Shown here in pieces: positions 26,008 to 36,729 of a stretch of DNA of 64,000 nt. The stretch comes from Amblyornis subalaris (lineage: Eukaryota > Chordata > Aves > Passeriformes > Ptilonorhynchidae): contig JACAXG010000105.1 in the NCBI GenBank assembly GCA_018881555.1, positions 1,914,963 to 1,978,962 on the forward strand, given 5' to 3'. The first letter of the stretch is position 1. Each line of letters starts with the position of its first letter. Under the pieces are notes generated by a model. The model was given only the letters and a program-made list of their open reading frames with translations. It did not search any database and was not told the DNA's origin. Made by a program: the position numbers and the translations under genes.

Positions 26008-29000
26008 ACCGTTGGACACCTACAGTGTAAGCATTCAAGCATGCAGAAAAATAACAGGTGCAAATATGTTGCTGTTTTTCTCCTTCCTGTTGTTTAACTT
26101 TCTTGCTTCTGTTGATGCTACATTTTCATGGGTAAAGAATAATCGTTTTCTTCTCAGGGGCTTTTCTCACGAATAGAAGTTAACCATGTCCAAATTAAGG
26201 TCTGTGAAACCTTCAGACCTGCTGTCAGCCTCAATAAATATCCTGGCTCTAATAAACTTTTCTCATTATCAAGATATCTTTTCCTGTTGTATAAATATGT
26301 GACAGAAGAATGTCATGTGTAGTGCTAAATGACAGCATGTTCCCATTTCTTATTTTTAGGCACGATTATATGTGCCTAAAACATGACACTTCCAAAAAAT
26401 CACATTACGTAACACTCAGAATGAATAAAAATCAATGATAAGAAAAAATGTGGATACCAGACACCACAAGACTAACAACAGGGCCACAACAGTAACATTT
26501 GAAAAATGAAATTAGCACTGGATTTTTGCAGATGACCCCCTGTGGTGTCACAGCAACAAAGTTATGCAAAGCTTCGCACAACTTAAAGGGCCCTCTGAGA
26601 GCTCTGCTCACTGATCTCTGGCAGAAAAGGTCACAGGCTATGTTGGAGGGATTTTCAGTAGGGCTAAAAGGCAGGAAACAGTTGGAAGGAATGAAGAAAT
26701 ATTTCACAGACAGTAATAAAAATTTCATANAGTTTGCATGTGAAGCTGTGGAACTGATCTGTTTGTAAAACTGTCCAAGACATAAGCTCAGTAAAATGAT
26801 GTTATTCTACAGCATTTGCATTTTAGAATGACCATTAGTTACTCAGTAAGATACATATAAGCAGTACTTTATTTAGCTTGCTAAAGAAGAAAATGAAGCA
26901 CTTAAATTTAAACTCACAAAGTTATTATTCAAAAGAGACAGGGGTTAGATGCATTAAGAAAAGAGAAAATATTTATTACTGATAAAAACTATGCTCTCCT
27001 TCGAGGGCATCTTCCCTTTAAGAAAGAATATTGCTTCTAATTTCCTTATTAGTCTTAACGGTGGCCCTCAGGGATTCAGAGGAATACTTACATTCATAAA
27101 AAAAATTGAGAAAATATTCAGCATTTTGGAATAGTGGATAAATTGTGAATTAAGTTTGCACTTGACTCATGCTTCTATTAATCTCTCCTCTAAGATCACA
27201 CTGGCTTGCAGTGGCATTTTGAAACATGAGTATCAAGTATACATCTGAGTATCTCATTTTCTCCTTTTCACTGTCAAAGCTTTTGAAACTTCGGACTGAA
27301 TAGTAGCATAGCGCTGCATACGCTGATGTTTCACAGATGAAAAAAATAGGCATAAATAATTCTTTATCCTGCTCTTTTTTGACAAATGTAGCTACCAGTT
27401 CAAAATTATGAACTGACTATAGAAAAATGTGTGTGACAAGCACATGATTTGGAGCTCTTGCCAGCGGTCTCCCACAGCATGCTGGTGGTAATCATTCACT
27501 TTTCATCACTGTCTCGTTCTATGCTTAGTAGGAGAGTTTTGGTACCCTTTTCTAGCTGCACGTCCTACATAAAATCTGAAGTTATGATCTCCCCCAGCCT
27601 CACTGATACTTTTCCTTCGTATCATAAAGACAGTACTAAAAATTATACCAGCAAGAAGCCAGCTCCAGCAGCAGGCAAAGTAGGCAGGCAGTAGCCTAGG
27701 GCATCTGACAGCTGTTTTTCCTGTATCAGAAAAGAGATGGACTGGCTGTGCTTGCCTACCAGCACTCTTCTACCAGTGTAATTTTTGATTAAACTCTGCT
27801 AAGCCCTCTTAGTTGCCTCTGCCACTAATCAATAAAAGCAATATTGCTACTGCCAAGAAAACCTGATTTGGCTGTAACAGAAAAACTAAACTATGGAAGA
27901 AAGAATGTCCCATTCCATAGGCAGCTTCCTCCATCTTCTTATTGTTTGCTCATAATTTGCTAATTTCATGCTTGTCTAATTTAATATCCTCCCCCATTGC
28001 CTCAAATGACATCTCTATCTGTGCTCAAAAGCTATGTCTCTAAATGCCCATAATCATACAGAATGCCAGTGTCTCCTAATCACTCTTGCCAGAAATGGAA
28101 AACAGGACAATTCAGAGGAGCACAAGAACTAGATACTTCTCAGAGCTCTATAATCCTTGCCCTTTTAAGTTACACTGTTTTACAGGACAGCAGGTCAACA
28201 GCACCAGTAACTCCATTCTTTCAAAAATTCACCTTCTCAAGAGGCATAATTTTTTCCAAACCGATCCATATGAGCTTCATTTGTACACTGTCACTTATAT
28301 GGAATAGCACATAATCTGTCTTTCTCCCACATTCAATCAACTTTTGAATCTGAAGTCCATTAAATCAGTTTACAAGCTCAGAGCAGGTCCTAACATTACA
28401 CCGTTCCCTAGAAACATTTCAGTTGTTCTTGTATTGACTCCATCTTGTCTGGAATTTCCTTTTCACAGAGCTTCTACTTTTACAAGTAGGAAAATCAATC
28501 TGTTAGTAACTTCTACTGGATGCATCTATACACTTCTTATTGATTTTACAACCTTTACCTTAACCTGCAGTATGTAATAAGTAAGCCATGAACTGATCAT
28601 GAACCATCCCTATCACGTTTTGTTCACCATATCTGGAAATAGTTAGAGAAAACAAAACCCTTAACATCTACAAACTGTTTTCTGTAAGAAGGATAAACAT
28701 GCCCAAAATTCAAAAGTTTGTATTCTAGGTAATTTAAAGACCCGTACCAATGACATCAGAGGTTAACCAAGCCTTTAAAACAGACCCTAACGCGTTCAAA
28801 GGTGAGGAAAAAAGAGATACACCATCAGAAGAAACAACAACCTTGGCTGTGACAGCAGGCAAAGGCTGTAGGCACTCACTGCAGGGAACAATACAAGAAC
28901 AACTCTGAGTTTGAAGACAAAGTACAGTTTGGAGGTGTCCTCCATGAGAAAGCCTTGTGAGTCTCATGGGACCCTGAGCCACCAGAGAACACCCCAAAAG

Positions 29001-30110
29001 GTAAAAAAAACGAGCAGGTGATGTTGCATATCCACTTATGACCTTGCTTCAGTGTGTACATCCGTGTGTCTTTTGCACTGCCGCTCCTTTTAGAAGGTCC
29101 TCACGAAGTACATGGAAATGACAAGAATAAGCAGTCCCATGCCCTGGAGAAGGAACACAGCCACAGACNGTGACAAGTGAATTTGCAAAGCTGTTTGAAT
29201 ATGCTGCTGGCTTACTTGCCAAGGAAATTTGCTGCAGCTAGGAGAAAGTCCACCAAATTAGATCTCCTCCTATTCCCAACCCCAGAGGAGACAGATAAAA
29301 CTGTGCTTATAATTTTGCCTAACAAAAGTCTGTCTTTGTGGTCTAAATGGAATAGAAACTACCATCCCAATTCCATAGAAGATGTTTTATCAGACATTGT
29401 AACAACTGCAATTTTTAAATTGTCTTTCACAAGGCACACTATGGTGCCAGTAAAACCACAACATGCTGTCTGGAAAGTTATCTACAAAAGATTCCAAATG
29501 ACATTTTAACAGAGAGAAAAGTGTCTGGAGACAGCGTGCAGGTCAAACAAATCAACCAATTTAATTTCTTACTCTCTGCTACACTAACTGGTTCAACTAC
29601 TGACAGCATCATGTTAACCCCCTCCAAGTCAGTTTGCTGACTGCCTCCATCAAAAATTAATTGAAAGAAGTGGATCCTATAATTTAAAATGGAATAGGCT
29701 CAGCAGGTGAGCAAGCTTTATCAAGATTGATTACTGAGTATTGATTTCCCTCCAATTGTACAAGTTACACTCCATGAGGCCACCTGCACATTAACCTAGA
29801 ATACATAAAATCACCTCAGGCTAACATCTATCAAGAGGTTTGTATTTTTGGAGGATGCAGTCTCCAGTTCATTTCCTCACCCGTACATTAGATAGCATTC
29901 ATTTGGACAGCATTCACACTTTGTACTTATTTCACCATAAATAACTATTATTTGTATTTTAATTTTTCAGAAAGAATTCAAGAAAACTACCCAGGAAAAA
30001 ACTTAATATAACCTAGTGCTAAGTTAATTGTAAAAATTGTAAAGATAATCAGACAAGTTGTCCCATGACAGGAAAGAGATACTGGATGCAGCAACAGCAG
30101 AATAGCTTAC

Positions 30111-30232
30111 TGTGGCCTGGAAGCTTCTGCCTGGTCTGTCTGAAGCTTCTCGCCGCCTTCCACTTCCATGGTGCAGTAGACAATCCGATTGGGAGCGACT
30201 GACTTTAAACCTTGTACCTCCATTATAACAAT
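30111..30232 (-). CDS. CADPS2: CADPS2 internal exon (C2 domain, exon D)
   Basis: This 122-bp exon carries 40 codons plus 2 nt and enters in phase 0. It reads [20 protein letters not shown], then [20 protein letters not shown], and ends with CA; the A from the next exon completes a Gln codon. This is the first half of the C2 domain. In CAPS proteins this C2 domain is thought to act in membrane or protein binding and lacks most of the acidic calcium ligands of classical C2 domains. I see no aspartate-rich calcium loop here. In gene sense, the acceptor is pyrimidine-rich (CTTTCTTTTCCTCAG) and the donor is GTAAGC. A 44-nt pyrimidine-only tract (gene sense) lies about 76-119 nt upstream of the acceptor, at 30308-30351. 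Confidence 0.97.
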
Positions 30233-30307
30233 CTGAGGAAAAGAAAGCAGATAGTTTATCCTTCAGAAAAAATTACACAGCACAGCTATTGCAGGACTAA
30301 GTTCCAT

Positions 30308-30351
30308 GAAGGAAAAAAAAAAGGAAAAAAAAAAAAAAGAAAAAGGAAAAA
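30308..30351 (+). repeat. 44-nt purine-only tract (polypyrimidine in gene sense)
   Basis: An uninterrupted A/G run, mostly A with GG interruptions. On the CADPS2 strand it is a T/C-only run located about 76-119 nt upstream of the exon D acceptor, separate from that acceptor's own pyrimidine tract. Confidence 0.9.
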
Positions 30352-33300
30352 TCCCCCGAAGTCCCAAAGTCCACTCAACTCAAATCTTAACAGACAGATG
30401 GGAGTTTTGATTTTATCTTCTTTTTCCACTTTCAACAATATATACTAGGAATTGAAATTTTTGCTCTGTTTCTACTTGGAAAATGACCAAAAACTCACTC
30501 CAATCATAATTTAAATGCTAATAGTGGAATTTGAGACTAATGTCTGAATATAATTCTAAATGTTTATACATTTGCATCTTTTAATCAGTCATCTAAGTGA
30601 ATATTTATAGAATAAATAGGTTACCAAGTCAGACTGTAAACAAGTAAGTACTCTGATTACATCTAGAAAGGTAAATTATGGTGCTGTGTCACTGGAGGTT
30701 GCAACCCTTGAATCTTAGAAGGGATTTGGTGTTGTGCTGAGCATGAGGCAGGTCAGAGAATCGCTATCAGCTCCTGTAATTTTTTTCCCCACTATGTACG
30801 TCTTGTCCTTCTCCCAGTGCAGTACTTACAGTCAGGTTCAGTATGCATATGGGGAAGAAGGAGAAGAGAAAAAGCCACCACTACCAGCTGTGCCCTGAAA
30901 GTTTTCCTCACTGGGGAAATTATGAGCTTGGCAGACCCTATAGATTTTCACCTCCTCTAGACTACTCTGTGCTAGCTCAGAAAGGCCAAATGCAGCTCTA
31001 CTTTAAATGCTCTCTGCCTTTTATAAATCTTACAGTTTGTCACAGTGTGAAATTATTGGAATTTTTGCATTTCAGATGTTTCTAATTCAGAAGACTTGAG
31101 AAGACAGGTTCCCCTGCTTTCTTTGGAAAAGCTGCTTTTCTTGCCAGTTCCATTTGGGCCCATGCAAAGAAACTGGGAAAAATGTACTCCATCAACAAGA
31201 GAAGCTGTCCTCAACTGAACCTTCCATGTGAACCAATACTTGGTTAGTTCGTTTTAAAGGTGCCAGAAGTAACGACTACTTTTCGTCTCATTAGAGGCAA
31301 TTGGTTCCTTAGGTCAGCAAGCAGCACCTAAAATATTTCGTTATTAAACTTCTTTGTACGTTTTCCACTTTGTTCCAATTCAAGTAAATTAAGCCAGACT
31401 TCACCCCTAGCTGTAAAATCCTTTGTACTTTAAAACTCCCAGAACCTTAGTAATAGTTACATGTCTTGCAAAATTGCTAGTTTGTAAACATTACAGTGAG
31501 ATGACAGTAATTGATCATTTAGAACATTTTTATATTACTCATAAATTATCAACACTGCCTATTATGCTTTATAAATAATAACAGCAATTCAGGGAGAATG
31601 ACAAGGTCATCCCTTTTTTCTGTCTATTATTCAGGAATTGAAGTAGTTAGATCACTGAGAGACAGCACTAGAGATCCTTCTAGATAGTACTGCCTATATG
31701 GTCTTTCCACACACCAAATGTATATCCTTGCTGAATGCTGACTTCATGTTTTTTCGTTTTTAGGTTGATACTTCTTTTCCTGAGTTTCCAACTTAATTGC
31801 ACAGTACATTTTTCTTTGGTAACAGTTCTGGAATCCAGCAATGGAAAGTAGTTGCATTTCGTTCCTTCCAAAGGAAACTGTCACCAGTGGATGTACTAGC
31901 TCATTAGCTGATAAACAGCTTCCTAAATGCTTGTCTATTTCTGAAACTGTCAAACAGCTGCAGAATATAAATAAGTCTTCTCCTACTACTATGGCTTTAA
32001 TATTTTTAAAATTTCTACAAACAGGATATTTGAGGAAATATCCAACTTGTAAAAACAGTGACTGTTGCTTGCAGTGATGCTCAGGGGTGTCTCTGAACTT
32101 AAGTCAGCAAGGTCCACTCACACTAGAACATTATTAATATTACTAGCAACTTTTACTGTTTATAATAACAACACAGAGTGGCAGCAAGAACCCTGGCCAC
32201 TTTATCCCCCATCTAGAACTTTTCATTGGGTTCTTCCATTCTGTCCTACATGTTGTAGATTTCCTGTTCATTCATGTGCCTGTTCAGCAGGCCTCAACAG
32301 GGATTTTGCTGGTTACCCTACAATTGAGTCCCCACACAAGATGTAACATATGTTTATGTGTTATTCAAGAAATGCGAAATTCGGTACATATAATCTCACA
32401 TTTTCAAAAACCAAAGTACTCTGTCTTCAAGGAAATGCAATAAGCATTTCTTATTTGGTCATTTGCTTAGAAAAAGATCACATTTTCCATGTTTCAATCT
32501 TCATTAATATAATTTCAACTGTTTCCTTTTGCCCTTGTACCTTCAGAGATTTTGCTTCCCAAGAGCAAAATATGCACATACTGTCTGGCAAGAGAGTCAA
32601 CTTATGTGATTATTACCATGTTTAAAATGAAAATCTACCCTACTAAAAACTACCACATAGTGGTACCACTACCATGTAGAATAATACTTTAATTATTTCC
32701 CTTGCAGAGGATGAACTGTAGACTACTTACATTGCAGAAAATTTCTTTGTCGGTGATGGGGAAAAAGAAAAAAGGCCCTTAGTTCACCAGACCTAATTGT
32801 CTACATTTCTGGTGGAAGAGGGGAAGGGCTATAAACAAAGCAAAGCTGCTATATATTTACCAGAAATTCTGTCTCCTGTCATTTTTAATTTCAGGATTGT
32901 TTCAAACTTTTATCGTGCTTTCCCCCTAAATATCACATAATTTTTAGTACGTAATAATTCTCTCTAGAGGGACAGAGGAGGCTTTTCTTCTTCTCACATC
33001 CATCACCAAGCACACTGTCTTGAAGACTGAAAATATTATTGTCAAACCTTTTCAGGTACTTTTTAGATTCTTCAGAACTACTCTTTGTTAATACTATTTA
33101 TGGACCATTCCAGGCTTGGTATTCCTCTTGAGACTGACACAGTACACATGATGGAGACACACAGGATTCAGCATAGGATAAATACTCCCATCTTTTCACA
33201 TGCTTCAATGCTAAGGCCTGCACTCCAGTTTTACATGCTTGATGAACTAATACTTTTTGGCATATAGAATGATGGATCTTACAACTCTTTGAAAGCTGAT

Positions 33301-33749
33301 GTTGGGGTTTTACATTATTAGTTAGTAATGTTAAAATTGCGTATAGTGGGATAAGTAATTTCTCTGTTATACAAAAAAATTAAACTTTTTCATTGTTCAC
33401 ATTTGATGTTTTTAATTCTATGTCTTTAATGATAACACGGGAAAAAACTATCTGAATTTTCAACAACACATGAAAAAAACAAGATGCTCCTTTCACTTAA
33501 GAAAAAACACTGTTTAAAAGAAAACAATTTTTATTTCTTTTATACGCTTTAACAATTGAAATATTTATTGTGTAACATTATCTGCTGTCGTACACAAACT
33601 AAAGCCACTTCAAGTGCATAGCACAAATGTGGCCCTTCTGACCAACAAACACACAAGGCATATTCTGATAATGTTTTGATTCCATTATTATTGAAAGTGA
33701 GAAAAGCATTTCCTGGTATGCACATTCGTAGAACTGGACATGAGTTATG

Positions 33750-33890
33750 ATGCTGGAAGTCTTCAAGGCCAGGCTGGAGGGGGCTTTGATCAATCACATC
33801 TAGTGGAATGTGTCTCTGCCCATGGCAGGGGGNTTGGAACTAGATGATCTTTAAGATCCCTTCCAACCCAAACCATTCTATGATTCTATT
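33750..33890 (+). mobile_element. CR1 LINE 3'-end fragment
   Basis: It reads CTTCAAGGCCAGGCTGGAGG, then CCCATGGCAGGG, then AACTAGATGATCTTTAAGAT, and ends CCATTCTATGATTCTATT, the classic CR1 3' end with its terminal octamer-type repeat. It is about 140 bp, 5'-truncated, antisense to CADPS2 and relatively little diverged. One undetermined base is at 33833. Confidence 0.93.
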
Positions 33891-34472
33891 CCATCATCAG
33901 ATATGTTTAAATAACCAAATGTATTCGTGGCTTCCTCTTGAAGTCAGTTAAGCTTTATACGGATTAGGACTGCATCCCTACAGGCCAGACTTCCTGTATA
34001 ATCTCAGAAAACACAAGATAGCTTCTTGAGGAAAATGAAGAAATTTATAAAAAACGGCTGTGATCACCAGTAAAGAAAAATTACTGTCTTTTTTCTCTAA
34101 ATGCTTCCAGTGAGAAAATGCTACTTGTTTATAAAATTCTATTAATGAGTTCCTGATAACAACAGTGTTTCATTATTACGTTTTAAATTATACTTAGCTA
34201 TTTAATATACTACAATTCATTTAATGTTACATTTGTGTGGGAGATTCAACTTCCCACACTGCTGTGTGGGCCCAAATGGAACTACTGCTGCAAGAGGAAA
34301 ACACACCTTACAGCTGTATTCTAAAAGCTAATTACCAAAGATACAAAGCATAATTTACTTCTTTAACATAACATTTTAAAATTACCAAGAAAGGACCAAT
34401 AACAAAAAAGTATCAAGACAGATATTCTAGCAATTTAAACCATAGCAAGTTTTCTGTGAAATTTGTGATTAC

Positions 34473-34709
34473 CTCTAATGTGAAGGAGAGAACCACATCA
34501 GACTTTGATAGCTGAACTTCATTTTCATCTCCTATGTCCAAGAATGCAGAATTCTGTGATCGCTTTAACTTCTGCAGTTTGAATTCTGGCCCACCTTTAG
34601 ACACTGGCAGACTTTCCAAATTTGCCATCAGCAAATTCACCGAAGACCGCAGCTCTTCTATGTACATGTTCTCCATTTCTCTTGTTACAAATTTGGGGAA
34701 TTTTCTTTC
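34473..34709 (-). CDS. CADPS2: CADPS2 internal exon (helical region to start of C2 domain, exon C)
   Basis: This 237-bp exon encodes 79 residues, phase 0 at both ends. It starts [11 protein letters not shown], runs through [20 protein letters not shown], and ends DVVLSFTLE just before a GTAATC donor. The acceptor in gene sense is TATTTTCCAAG. The stretch [20 protein letters not shown] and the following [14 protein letters not shown] fit CADPS2. As I recall, the paralogue CADPS differs here, with SMPVSKGGSEF and an HNTS-type segment, so this exon helps assign the paralogue. The final nine residues are the first strand of the C2 domain, which continues in the next exon. There are no internal stops or frameshifts. 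An ATG lies inside the exon at MENMY, but the open frame and homology upstream of it show it is not the start of the protein. Confidence 0.97.
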
Positions 34710-36256
34710 CTTGGAAAATATATTTTAAAAGTTAGGGAGGAAAAAAAAATTTCCCACATTATACATCAATTTACCGATTTGCTTTCAGTTAAGAAACAAT
34801 AAATAAAAATAAAAGTTATAATTTCAGTGTCTATCTATTTTTATGTCTCCAAAACATTAATGGAAAAGCTAATNCTATCCATAAACGGAGTTAATTTTGA
34901 CAAGAAGAAATAAAGTACACTTCCCCAAATCATTTAACCATAAACCCAAGTTGAAGAACCACACATTAGCTATCTCTAATTCCAGGTGTTTTAAGCATAG
35001 TAATTATTAATATGCCTTTCATGTTACCTTCAATATTTTATAAACTGACATTTATAAAATGGCCTGTCAACTGATAGTTTTGTTACTTCATCTATTTCCC
35101 ATGCTACCAAAAATAAGTCAATCACATTCATGCTTCTAATAAAAAGCTATTTAAATACAACCATGAGAAGAAATTCCTATCATTGTTTACCTTTATTTTT
35201 AATAATGGGTCATTCATTTTGAAAGTAATGTTTAATTATTACACACTGGTTTATTTTACCTAATAATCTCTCTCTTAAATGTTAGAGAGAACTTAAAAAT
35301 CAATTTTTTCCTCTGTAGGAGTTAGATAATAGTATTTAAATATTGTGTTTATAACAATAAACACAAAGAAAAAACATATGTATGAGTAGTGCATATATGA
35401 ACACATACAGAGCCAATTTTATGCACAATTTCTCCAAATATTGAATATTGGATGCTCGGGAGAGTGTCATTCCAGATTAAACAAAAATGCAAATTGTTTT
35501 AAAATATATGTTTTACATATAAATGAGAAACGGACACCACTCCCGATGTATTGCCTCCAAAGACAGGCACCTTGCTCCTAAACCAGACAATTTTCATCAT
35601 TATCTGTTATAAGACCTATCATAAAATGTCTTCTATTAAAATCTTCAGAGTTGATTCTGGTTCAATAACAAAGACCAAGCAAGTTGACTGTGAGCCAAAA
35701 TTCCTGCAGCAAGTTGTGTGGACTGGCTCATCACAGCATGACAGAGCCAGTACATCACATATTAAAAAAAAAAAAAGAATAAAATCAAGTAATTTACAGT
35801 TAGAAACTAAAAACACAGGGCAAGATTCAGGGTTCTCTAGCAAAAAACCTAAGCCCTTAGGAGTGTTTTTGAAACTGTACCATATCCTGTGAGGATCATT
35901 CAAACAATAATATGTCAACACAGAAGGCAGATAAGACAGACTGTTACTGTGTTGTTGAAAGATCTTTCCTCTTGTTAAAATGCTTTTTCCATCCAATGTA
36001 AAAATTGAGGAAAATTAGACTTGCTGTTGAAGGAAATGTAGGATCACACAGCACATGTCTTTCCAAACCAGGTTTTGCTTTCTCCCTACTCCAGTTGACA
36101 GAGATACTTCAGAGCAGAAAGAAATGCACCTGCCAGATTGTTTTCAAACAATCTTCTGCTTACTTTTGGAATCAGAAACAGGAAACACACGTTATGGATA
36201 ATCCCACTCAATCTAATATGAAGATATGTTTTTGGTACAGGAAAGCAATCTCTTAC
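34710..36256 (-). other. CADPS2: CADPS2 intron between exons B and C (about 1.5 kb)
   Basis: The shortest intron here, with a GTAAGA donor and a TTTTCCAAG acceptor in gene sense. No repeat was recognised. It has one undetermined base at 34874 and an A-rich run near 35763-35775. Open frames at 35551-35996 on both strands overlap each other and have no recognisable product. Confidence 0.9.
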
Positions 36257-36337
36257 CCTTGCCATTTGTTCTGCCAATTGTAGTCGTCCATCTAGTTCAC
36301 GTCTTATCTGGGCTGCTTGCTCATCTCCATTATCCAA
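36257..36337 (-). CDS. CADPS2: CADPS2 internal exon (short helical linker, exon B)
   Basis: This small 81-bp exon encodes 27 residues, in phase 0 at both ends. It reads [18 protein letters not shown] and continues LQLAEQMAR. It joins the NACQ end of the previous exon to the ERKFPKF start of the next, giving the NACQ-LDN...MAR-ERKFPKF order characteristic of the CAPS family. The charged, heptad-like character suggests a continuous helix with the neighbouring exons. In gene sense, the acceptor is TTCTTTATCCAAG and the donor is GTAAGA. Without family knowledge it would be missed, since it is short and the open frame runs past both splice sites. The intron to the next exon is the shortest in the window (about 1.5 kb). 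Confidence 0.96.
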
Positions 36338-36709
36338 CTTGGATAAAGAACAAAAATAAATCTAACTGTGAGAAATGCACTATATTTTAACTTTATAGCA
36401 AGCAATGTAGCTAAAAAACAAGAGAAATGAATTTTCATCTTCAAATCACTGAAACACTATGCAAATACACGGCTTTGAGGCTTATCAAGATGAAAGAAAT
36501 ATAATGGCCATCAGTTAGTCACAGCAGTCAAGGTTTCCGAAGGGTAACCAGTGTTTCCTTCCATTTTTAATAATCAGGCTTTACAGAAGAGGCATTATTT
36601 CTTTAAAAAAATAGCAGCTAAAATAATTTCTCCATGAAGCAGAAAACTAGAATGACATATTGGCTTAGAAAATATTTGCAAGGAGATGTGCTTTTTGGTG
36701 CCATGACTC

Positions 36710-36729
36710 CCTATATATGCATATATAGG
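36710..36729. repeat. 20-bp perfect palindrome
   Basis: CCTATATATGCATATATAGG is its own reverse complement. It is largely alternating TA, closed by CC/GG. Confidence 0.9.

Larger units (their letters stand above)
25823..26236 (-). mobile_element. Solo LTR in CADPS2 sense orientation, with 6-bp target-site duplication
   Basis: The copy AATATC at 25817-25822 is repeated exactly at 26237-26242, bracketing a 414-bp element. On the minus strand it ends CCTACAGCGACA and starts TATTGAGG, as if an original TGTTGAGG lost its TG by one change. It carries the polyadenylation signal AATAAA (minus strand, 25894-25889), followed 30-45 nt later by a GT-repeat (the CA run at 25845-25856 on plus). Upstream lie two CCAAT boxes (25956-25952 and 25985-25981) within a roughly 28-bp tandem repeat. 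A 6-bp duplication fits class II (ERVK or alpharetrovirus-like) elements. It inserted in the 16.7-kb intron, reading in the same direction as the gene. Confidence 0.75.
13370..30110 (-). other. CADPS2: CADPS2 intron between exons D and E (about 16.7 kb)
   Basis: Bounded by GTAAGC at the right and TTATTGCAG at the left (gene sense). Recognised contents are a CR1 fragment (23641-23775), an AT-rich hairpin (23413-23437), a solo LTR in gene sense (25823-26236), a TA-rich microsatellite near 19835-19860 and a GC-rich short hairpin (14995-15018). The rest is unassigned AT-rich intron with no credible ORF. Confidence 0.9.
30233..34472 (-). other. CADPS2: CADPS2 intron between exons C and D (about 4.2 kb)
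   Basis: Bounded by GTAATC at the right and TCCTCAG at the left (gene sense). It contains the 44-nt purine tract on the plus strand (30308-30351) and the 3' end of a CR1 element (33750-33890). I recognise nothing else. Confidence 0.9.

Noticed and set aside
31146..34283. Shared inverted 16-mer TGGGCCCAAATGGAAC between about 31.15 kb and 34.27 kb
   Set aside because: One such shared 16-mer is about what chance allows in a window this size, and similarity does not extend beyond it.
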